A stretch of DNA of 64,000 nt from Obelidium mucronatum. Taxonomy: Eukaryota; Chytridiomycota; Chytridiomycetes; Chytridiales; Chytriomycetaceae. The stretch covers positions 51,202 to 115,201 of the forward strand of contig JAIVFH010000105.1 of assembly GCA_025765595.1 (NCBI GenBank). The letters run 5' to 3'. Shown here in pieces: positions 56,212 to 64,000 of this stretch; within the stretch, counting starts at the first letter, position 1; every line of letters starts with the position of its first letter. Below the pieces are notes generated by a model, which worked only from the letters and a program-made list of their open reading frames with translations, ran no database searches and had not been told where the DNA came from. The position numbers were made by a program, and so were the translations under genes.

Positions 56212-59155
56212 TTATAATTGATTCATCTTTTTGGCTGCAATCGCCGCCTTCTTTTGCTCCCTCAACAACGCGAGCTGCTCTCGCTTTCTTTGCTTCTCGG
56301 CTTCTCGATCTGCTAAACTCCCACCACCATTTACAGCAACATCCAATCCAGTGCCTGATCCAACATTTCCAAATGACGAAATCGAAGACGGGATTCCGCC
56401 TGCAAAAGAAGAAACGGGAGACAATGGTACAATACTTCCATTGGATTTCGGAGGTTGAGAATCCCAATCATCATCCCACCCGGTACCACCAGTAGAAACA
56501 ACCGAGGCAGTCGCAACTTTTGGCTAAAAGAAAAAAAAAGTACAGTCAACATTCAGGAAACTTGAAATTGAATCCAATACCCACTTTTTCTTCCCAATCG
56601 GTGTTCCAATCTTCCACATTCACTGATTGCACTGCCTTTGGTTTCAACGACATTCCACCAACACTGCCACTACCACTTGCACTTATTGGTTTCATCACTG
56701 GTGGCAGGCCACTACTACTCCCAGTTGTAGTTCCAAATCCAGGCTGAGAAGAGTTGGATGAAGCACCTCCCCCGAATGAGTTGCGACCAGTATCTTCACT
56801 CTTTCGAACAGCCATGGCGCCAGTGCCGCTATCAGTGCCTGTGGGACCAGCCGTTGAAGTTGTTGCCCTTGCAATTGTAGACGAAAGTGCCCCAACGGCC
56901 CAACCTGCCCACCCATCTTGTCCAACCGCCGCAGTCGCCGGTGAAGTACCACCACCCATTGCACTTACTGGTACAGGACTTGAGCCAGGAACAGCTTCCT
57001 GGGGGTCGGGCTGTCGAAGAGAAAAGAGAGTGGTTAAAAATCAAAGACACATTCAAGAGAAACAAGGCATGTACTCGCCATGTTGTTGCTATGTTTCTCC
57101 AGTCGCTTCACAAAAATATCCAAGTTTTTGAACGCCTGCGTTCTTATGCTCCTTTCTGGGTCCAGCAATAACAACGACGTGGCTGGAATAATACGCTGGG
57201 CGACATCCATTGGGGAATAGTAATCGGCTGTTGCCTGAAGAGCAAGAAGACCAGCATTTCGTGTAGGTGCGAAAGAATCATGGAGACTTCGGCTGAAAGC
57301 TGGAATCAGAATTTTTTTCCTAGTAATTTCATTGAGGGACGTTGCCAGTTTCCCGAGACAGATTGTTGTATTCTGGGAAAAAGAGTGTGAGATTTTTCCA
57401 AGAAGAAACGTCTTGACCAACATACAGCTCGAATTCCAGGCTCTTCGTCATTCTGAAGTTTTGCGAGGAACCTTAGTAGATCATTGTTGATGATTCTCTC
57501 ATTCAACTGTAGCCGTGAAAGACTTGGTTAATTAAACAATTGTAATAAACAAATAGATACCTTTGGCACAATCAACAAAACAGAACGCAAAGTGCATTCA
57601 CGAACAACGGCATTCGAGTCACTAAATCCCGTTGACTAATATGAATCAAAAAAACATTAAGGAAAATAAAAAAAAACATCAACCACCAAAACAACAAACC
57701 AAATTGGGGAAGATCTTTTCATTAAGGACTTTCGGATTCACTTTCTCGATAAACCCCCCCATATTCTCACAAAGACTGACGCGGATCGCCCGATCGGGAA
57801 GGGCAAACATTTTGATGAGAATAGGCACGAGCAACGATTCAAACTCGGCCGTGTCCAATTTGTTACCAATCTTAAGAATCGGTGATAACGCTTTAGAACC
57901 AGCGCCTCCAAATTCAAGAGCTTTAATAAGCTCTGGAAGAATTTTGTGCTTGCAAAAGTCGGAAGGAAATGTTTCTAAAGAGTTGTTTAACTTGCTGGTG
58001 GACACAAAAGATTAGACGGGGAATACAAAGATAAAAAAAAGGACAAACTTCAAAAACTGATCCTTTTCGTGCGATTCCTTGATAGAAAACTGCTCCAATG
58101 CCAAACAAACAGAAATGAAATCATTCACAAAATAGCCGCCTTGTGCTGACTTGCATCGCTCGAAGACAGTAGCAACGTCATGCCGAGATTTAGGGTTTGA
58201 GTTGAGCAGATGTTTATAATGTGGTACCAGAACTTTCGGGATCTTCGAGATATTTGTGAGCACGTCTCGAGACGGTAAACTCGTGTTGTTAAAGACTTCA
58301 TAGAGAAGGCAGCCAAATCCCCAGGAATCAAGAGCAGATAATGGATTACTGTATGTTGTTTCGTGAGTATCAATGTATGAATATCAAAGGGCAACTGTTC
58401 AGTTACTCCTGCCGCCAACACAAAGTGAGGGAAGGAATACGAACTCTACTATACCCGCCCAGCCATTCGCGCACTCCGGAGGTGCATATTTAAAAGAATC
58501 AGCAAGTCTAGAGCCCCACTCAACCAACAGAGGTTGTGGATCCTTTAGGGAGCACGCAACATCCAACCCAGCCAACTTCCATTCGCCTGATTTTGTTATG
58601 TAAATGGAAGACATGCGAATGTTTCCGTGTGTCATTTGGACGTCAGCATTGAGGAATTTGACAGCGCTCTGTTTGAAATGAAAACTGTGGGATGGAATGT
58701 ATCAGAATGGGGAGACGTACAGCAATTTTGTAGAGACCCAAAGCAAGAAAGTTTGCATCATCGGCTAAAGACGGATCGCGCGATAAAGCAAGCGACAGAG
58801 GCGTGACGGGTTCAGTGCCGATAATAACTTGTGCATCGTTCTAGGTGTTGTTGGTTGGTTTGTGCTGACGATGATGATTGACAGGCTTCACCTCAGCGCC
58901 ATCAACAAAGGAAAGAAGGCCAGGATGCCGCAATGTCTTCGATCGTTTGAGAGCATTTTTCGCGAGGAAAAGCCGCTCTTTGTTTCCTGGTTTTGCCGAA
59001 TCAAAGACAAAGACGGACGCTTCAGCGCCTGCCTTGGATGCTTTATGCAGCTGCCACCCCGCTGGAGACAGTTCCCCGACAGACTCAAGCAGCGAGAACG
59101 GATGCGCTGGCGCTGTTGACGAGAGCGACGACACAAGAGTGGACAGATTAAACAT
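56212..59155 (-). CDS. CEX1: SCY1-like pseudokinase (SCYL1/Cex1)
   Basis: The N-terminus is a kinase-like fold: EASVFVFDSAKPGNKERLFL, ALKRSKTLRHPGLLSFVDGA and MTHGNIRMSSIYITKSGEWK, with GN where active kinases have the catalytic HRD...N, and VLTNISKIPKVLVPHY. HEAT-type helices follow (FCKHKILPELIKALEFGGAG, YSPMDVAQRIIPATSLLLLD, DIFVKRLEKH). The C-terminus has Trp/Asp motifs (GWDDDWDS) and a basic coiled tail (EKQRKREQLALLREQKKAAI). This is the SCYL1/Cex1 layout, linked to tRNA export and Golgi/COPI trafficking. Multiple short introns are needed; exon edges other than the first (phase-0 after FVDGAE) are approximate. Confidence 0.88.
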
Positions 59156-59200
59156 CGATGTGATGAAGTTTCTTTGAATTTGTTTCCTTATTTCATTTAA

Positions 59201-60308
59201 TTACACTCTCCCATCGCCCTCTTGAGAGGCGGCGGTTTGTCGTTTAAACACCCCAAAGAGAGTTTTTCGCAGCGCTGGCATAAAGACAAGAACGAGAGCA
59301 GGGGAGATCAACACGTCCAATGCCACCATCAGATTCCCAAACACTAACGCTGCGGTAAAGTCACCAGCTGGCTCATATAATGCTCCCAACATCACTATCG
59401 ATATCGGCATGTAGCAGACGAAAATACTGCCGCCCATTGCAATACATGAAAACAGAATCTTCCGTTCCAGCTTGACTCGAATAACATCCACGTCAAACTT
59501 GCTGCTTCGCTTATTGGCAAGACTGGCTCGAATCTTTCTTTTAGACACTAAATACGTTCCCACATAAATTCCACCAGTGATGAATGTCATGGTAAAGAGA
59601 ATTGCCACCATGGCGGGCGGTGAGATTGTTTCGAACCAGGTATATAGCATTTCATCGTGCTTTTGATTTGCCTAGCAATTGAAAGTGAGTTCGTGGACAG
59701 GAATTTCCGGAAGAAACAGTCACGACTCAACTCCAAGCATATAGTCGAACACTACTGTTGAAGCCAACAAGCACCATGTAAATATGGCCGCCCAATAGTT
59801 TTTCTGGCATTCTTCTTCCTTCTGTTGAACGATCGTAAAATACCGCTCCATTGCAATCAAAGTGTTTATCTATGGGCGTAATTGAGTTGGTTTGCCGCAG
59901 AACAAAACAACCAAAATCGAAACCAAGACCCACCCCAAAGATCAACAGCAGGAAAAACGAAGTATATAGCTTAATGACATTTGTCGGGAATGTAGCCGTC
60001 GAAGTCAGCTCTACCAGCGGCCGGATCGTTGACAAGAGACACCACAGCAAAACCACAAACGTCAATAGAACAAGAAATCCATCGAGGCGATTCGTAATCA
60101 GCCGTTTCCTTGCGACTGCGGCAGTGAGCGTAACTGCTCCATTCAGAAGGACACCAAGTGCAAAGATTGGCAAACACACCTTCAGGTTCAAAAAAAGGAT
60201 TTCAGTGCCAATAAAGCCAGCCCTACAGCAACTCACATCATAATTGAATATCTTCAGTACTTCTGCATTGGTTGTTCCAGCAAACGTTGTGATATTTGAG
60301 GTCGTCAT
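59201..60308 (-). CDS. Rhodopsin-like 7TM receptor 1
   Basis: Exon 1 (from ATG 60308) encodes a glycosylatable N-terminus (MTTSNITTFAG). TM helices follow: ALGVLLNGAVTLTAAVA, LLTFVVLLWCLLS and FFLLLIFG, spliced to INTLIAMERYFTIVQQ, which carries the E-R-Y counterpart of the class A DRY motif. Later TMs are MVAILFTMTFITGGIYVGTY, CIAMGGSIFVCYMPISIVML and NLMVALDVLISPALVLVFMP, at the NPxxY position. The exon with MERY is in a different frame from the preceding one, so a gene model without this intron would be wrong. The ligand is unknown. Confidence 0.78.
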
Positions 60309-60709
60309 AGAATCTGTTCAGATATTTGAATGCTAAAAAAAATAAAATGAATTGAGGCTGTGTCAAATCTCAAACAATCATATGGAAACGAATAACTTTT
60401 ATATGGAGTACTGTATAGGCTTCATGATTACTACCGCCAGCCATTGGAGTCTATTTCTTGGTGTAGTGTTTGGTGGGCTACAGTAACTGATGAGAATTAA
60501 GTGGACCGTGGAATCGTGGATACCATCAAAACTAGCTCTTTAAAAGCTATATCCAGCTCAATGAGCTCATCAGTTGCTGAACTGTTAGGGCATAAGTTCC
60601 AGCAAGCTTGTTGAAACGTCCTCGTCCTCGAAAATCTCATCATCAGAAAAATCTGGAGGCAAACGTCTGGTCCAATCTCCCACTCTCTTGCATTCTTCTG
60701 CCCCGCAAG
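60309..60709. other. Divergent promoter region between GPCR 1 and GPCR 2
   Basis: A 401-bp spacer between two divergent receptor genes. An in-frame upstream extension of GPCR 2 begins at 60608 but lacks hydrophobic or conserved sequence. No other features are seen. Confidence 0.4.
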
Positions 60710-61742
60710 ATGGCTGTCGAATCGCCGGACTCCGATCCCAACTTCTATATCTCCTATGGGCTCTTCTTTCCTACGTATATCCTGGGATTCATTTTGAACC
60801 TGTGGGTTCTAATCACAATGGTCACATACCAGCGCCGACTCCTCAATGATCGGCTCTCATATTGCTTAGCATCCATGTTGCTTTCTTGCCTCTACTGGTC
60901 CTCAATGTCTGTCGCTCGTTATACCATCATCCCATTCGTCGATTACAAGGCAAACTTTCTTGCGCAGTTTTTTGCAGCAGGGGGATCGATTGCTATGCTG
61001 AGTATATTGGGCGCCAATTTGTGCCTGGCTATGGAGCGATACTTTATGTAAGCCCAATACCTGGCGGGGTTTTTCTAGCGTATAGTCTTGGCAAAAACTC
61101 AACCGAACTAATCCCAAAACGCAGGATCCGGCAAGGCTCTATTCAGGGAACCAAAAAGTTCTTTTTCATTGCAATTGGTGTGCTGTCTTTCCTCGCATGT
61201 GTTTCGACAGGCATCTTCACAACATCCCCCGCTTCAAATACAATTGTTCCAGACCGATCTCCTCAATTTGAAATATGGCTTGGGATCATGACATCCACCT
61301 TTTTGGTTGCCGTCTTTATTGTCGTATACTTGTATGCTTCGACATATTACTTTGCAGCTCGGACCCTAAAGAATTTGCCTCCGGACTATGATGTTGTTCG
61401 TTTAACAATGGTTTGTACCTGAGTTTCCCCACCTTTTTCCACATGGGGTATTCTTATGTTATTTCGCGATGGATCTAGCAACGGAAACTGATGATGTATT
61501 GCACTCTCATGAGCTCGTCACTCTTAGTATGCTATATTCCCATCGTCATTTACTTGATGGTTCCGAAAACAGTGCAAGAAAATCCGTGGATGACTGCGAT
61601 TTCTGGCGAATTCGTTGCGATGGACAATATAATCAACCCTGTTCTGATATTATACTTTGTACCGCGGATAAGGAATGCTGTGATCGGAAAACTAGAGGAG
61701 GAGAAAGAAGATTATGGTGAATGGGAGCTTCAGGACCAATGA
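60710..61742 (+). CDS. Rhodopsin-like 7TM receptor 2
   Basis: The exons 60710-61047, 61125-61410 and 61479-61742 give 295 residues, frame-consistent. TM1 is YILGFILNLWVLITMV, TM2 CLASMLLSCLYWSSMS, and TM3 ends LGANLCLAMERYFM, with the E-R-Y motif split by the first intron. TM5 is IWLGIMTSTFLVAVFIVVYL, TM6 LMSSSLLVCYIPIVIYLMVP and TM7 DNIINPVLILYFVP, an N-P-x4-Y variant. A short C-terminal tail is rich in Glu/Lys. The arrangement is class A-like. Its closest relatives are the two flanking genes. Confidence 0.83.
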
Positions 61743-61749
61743 GGAAACT

Positions 61750-62170
61750 TTAGAATACATTTTTAGATTGCATTTTATTTATGTATATGGCATCATAAGG
61801 TGATGCTGTTGATGAGGTTGATGCAGCTGGCTGGTTGATCGCTGTACTGTTCAGCAATTCTGTAACTCGTTTGGCAACTGAAGGATGGTTCTTTGGTACA
61901 GTCTTTGGTCGATGGATTTTTGCCGAGGTTCAGCAGCAGCAACAGATTTCTCAGATTTGATATCATGGTCAGTGTCAGATCCATTATCTTCTTCCAGGTC
62001 AGACAGGTCGGAATACACTTCTTCTTGTTGTTCATCATCAACAATAACAGGAACAACAGTTTTAGTTTGAGAGACTTTGTCATGAATTCTTTCAGCGCTT
62101 TTGCATCATAAGGTTTACCAATTACCATTGAATTGTCCACTGAGGTTGTCCTTTTCTCTGCCGCAACTGT
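61750..62170 (-). CDS. Small acidic protein or 3' exons, frame-broken
   Basis: Two protein-like frames on minus abut at an A5 run (61917-61921). The first is SQTKTVVPVIVDDEQQEEVY, then SDLSDLEEDNGSDTDHD and AAAEPRQ. The second is KIHRPKTVPKNHPSVAKRVT, then ELLNSTAINQ, ending in the TAA at 61750-61752. One extra A would join them. The start is unclear; an intron near 62130-62105 may precede. It lies convergent to GPCR 2 with 7 bp between stop codons. No family is recognised. Confidence 0.45.
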
Positions 62171-62215
62171 TACAAAATTAGTTTCAACAAAGCCCCAAGC
62201 CCGTTGAGTGCCTCT

Positions 62216-63323
62216 ATGCCCGACAACACCAATCAGTCCTTCGCCCCAATGGTCGCCAACTTCAACTACTATGTTTGTCTTCCGATCTACACCATTGGAG
62301 CAACGCTAAGTGGATGCATTCTGATTACCACAATACGGGCACGGACACACACTCTTCAGCTACGCCTGGATTGGATCGTGCTTGCCCTGACCTTTGTCTT
62401 CTTCATTTGGGCTCTTGTTTCATCTATTCGAGGCTATGCTGAACTGTCAAGGGCCTTTTTCTCGGTTTGTCGTAATTTAACATCAGTGTCAAATTCCAGC
62501 TAATCTGTGTTCCAGGTCAATGGTAGCACAGTCTTTACAACATTATGCATTGTTTTAATCTTTGGAATCAATATGGCGCTCTGTGTGGAGAGGTTGGCTC
62601 AACATGATTGGTTTTTGCAACTGAACTCCACATTCTAGGTATCACATGGTGGCACGAAGTTCAAGGGAAGAAAGTACGAATGGACTTATTGGCATTGGAT
62701 TCACCTTTTTTCTATTTTCGATTATGATACTCTTTGCCTTCTTTACACTGGTGAGTGGCCAGGTGTTCGCTTCCCTTCAGCACCAAATCCTCACATGTAC
62801 GACTGTTTTCTTTCGTCTCTACATTTAGCCCGCAACAAACGAAGTGGAAGCAGAATTAATCAACTTTTTCAGCGTTATGCAACCATTTGTCCTCATACCA
62901 TTTTGGCTGATTCTGATCCTTATGACTTGTGCAATTTACTGTGCAACTTATCTGAAGTCTATTCAAGTTCTCAAGGAAAGCTTGGGTTCCAAGAGACCAG
63001 AGCTGATTCCAGCACTGTCTCGAAAGATCTTTTGGTCCTCATTTGTGATGGGAATGAGCGTGCTGATCACATATATCCCTATGTTTACTGTAATGCTTGT
63101 TGACTCTGGAAGAGACTTGGATCAAGATTACGGTGCAGCCATTCGTATGATGATTGCCAACTTTTTCCTTGCCATAGATGTCATTGCCACTCCAAGTAAG
63201 TTATTTTATTGTCTTTTTTCCGGGTTTTGACTCATGAGCTTACGAACTTCAGTTCTGGTGTTGTACTTTCGGCCGAAAATGTTCCTGGCGCTAAAACGTT
63301 TGGGGTTTTTGGACGAAGAATAA
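62216..63323 (+). CDS. Rhodopsin-like 7TM receptor 3
   Basis: Five exons (62216-62464, 62516-62592, 62639-62750, 62829-63195, 63253-63323) give 291 residues with matching phases. The N-terminus has an N-glycosylation site (DNTNQSFAPM). TMs include PIYTIGATLSGCILITTI, WIVLALTFVFFIWALVSSIR and LCIVLIFGINMALCVERYH (E-R-Y split by an intron at the same place as in receptor 2). TM5 is PFVLIPFWLILILMTCAIYC; TM6 is FVMGMSVLITYIPMFTVMLV. TM7 reads NFFLAIDVIATPILVLYF, with T-P replacing N-P. The tail is short and basic (KRLGFLDEE). Confidence 0.83.
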
Positions 63324-63465
63324 ACACTGCGTTGTATACTTACTGTATTGAACAAAAATGCTATATTGTTAACATAATTGACTGTCTGTTGATCCCAAGA
63401 TTCAACCCGGATACAATATGAACAAATTCCTTTAAGTCTAGACGCGACTCCGACACCATTTGAAA

Positions 63466-63533
63466 GAAACTATTGGCTTTCATGTTTAGAAACTATTGGC
63501 TTCCATGTTTAGAAACTATTGGCTTCCATGTTT
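63466..63533 (+). repeat. Three tandem 23-bp repeats
   Basis: The unit gaaactattggcttccatgt plus tta is repeated three times (63466, 63489, 63512), with a single c/t difference in the first. It lies between the GPCR 3 gene and the next start codon. It could be a tandem upstream element or a simple slippage product. Confidence 0.9.
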
Positions 63534-63590
63534 GCCCCCTTTGCTCAAGAGACTGGTGCGTATAAATATTCTTTTACTTTCAAATAATAA

Positions 63591-64000
63591 ATGCAAACGC
63601 AAGAGTGGGTCGATATCACAGCACTGGTCAATGAAGCAACGGAACGTAAGAGCATCATTTGCCCCAATTGATTCACTAAAGAAATCTATTTCAAGATAGA
63701 AATGGCACCGGACCAAATGATCCGCATGGAAACATTGAGTCTGTGGGATTGTATGGCAGCATTGGAGGTCCAACCCAAAAATCTACCCCCCTCCAACGTA
63801 CAAATCATTCAAGCAATCCATTATTTTAAATCCGATAGATTATGGAGCCTCGAATGGATAGTGGAATGCGGGTCCCCAAAAGCAATGTCGACAAAAAGTG
63901 GACAGTCAAAAAAGCCAAAAGCATCCCTCAGTTTACAGCGGATGAAATACTGGGAGTTTGTGATGGACTTTTGATCAAACTTGTGAGTTTCTTGGCGGAA
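63591..64000 (+). CDS. Unrecognised multi-exon gene, truncated by window end
   Basis: A likely first exon starts at 63591 (MQTQEWVDITALVNEATE) and uses a gtaag donor at 63646. The second exon from 63696 reads NGTGPNDPHGNIESVGLYGS. A frame open to the window edge (from 63842; VPKSNVDKKWTVKKAKSIPQ, then FTADEILGVCDGLLIKLVSF) is probably a later exon. The link between the last two is unsettled; a C6 run at 63786-63791 may hide an indel. No domain is recognised. Confidence 0.45.

Noticed and set aside
1..64000. CRISPR array, operons or bacterial origin
   Set aside because: Spliceosomal introns in nearly every gene and no direct-repeat/spacer pattern; the window is eukaryotic nuclear DNA.
1..64000. 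tRNA, rRNA or snoRNA genes
   Set aside because: I looked for tRNA B-box-like sequence and found no convincing cloverleaf; a covariance-model scan would be decisive.

Overview
This is a eukaryotic nuclear window, most likely from a chytrid or other early-diverging zoosporic fungus. Genes are dense and split by short GT-AG introns of about 30-130 bp. The acceptor often sits right after a CTAAC/CTGAC-like branch point. Gene content fits that group: Crinkler-type effectors, large F-box/ankyrin and TPR families, UNC-93-like transporters, rhodopsin-like 7TM receptors with an E-R-Y motif, and conserved opisthokont housekeeping genes (NTF2, augmin subunit 6, Cdt2/DTL, PIG-M, SCYL1/Cex1, MRNIP). The species assignment is inference.

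Layout. 0-10 kb: three related genes with a TIR-like N-terminal domain and TPR repeats, interrupted by an AP-1/Yap-type bZIP factor. 10-20.7 kb: a DUF5522 plus Dph6-like ATPase gene, a MYND protein, an F-box/ankyrin protein, a small membrane protein, a mucin-like secreted protein, NTF2 and an alpha/beta hydrolase. 20.7-26.2 kb: a long augmin subunit 6 gene. 27-32.6 kb: three tandem UNC-93-like transporters. 32.8-42.2 kb: an RRM/RS protein, MRNIP, a CBM48 protein, an MFS transporter, a METTL21-type methyltransferase and a small zinc-binding protein. 42.9-52.4 kb: a duplicated block with two Crinklers around Cdt2 and PIG-M. 52.5-59.2 kb: an F-box protein, an unrecognised gene and SCYL1. 59.2-64 kb: three GPCR genes and one partial gene.

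Two duplications dominate the structure. In each, an effector-like gene (TIR-like/TPR, or Crinkler) was copied together with the 3' end of its convergent neighbour, leaving gene fragments. A separate 109-bp inverted copy of an augmin-6 exon-intron-exon segment lies among the transporters.

Caution: at least six genes show single-base frame breaks, several at homopolymer runs (A9, A9, A4, A5, T3, G3). The simplest reading is residual assembly error rather than mass pseudogenisation. Exon limits given below come from reading splice sites and frames by eye. Where frames break I give only the gene span.
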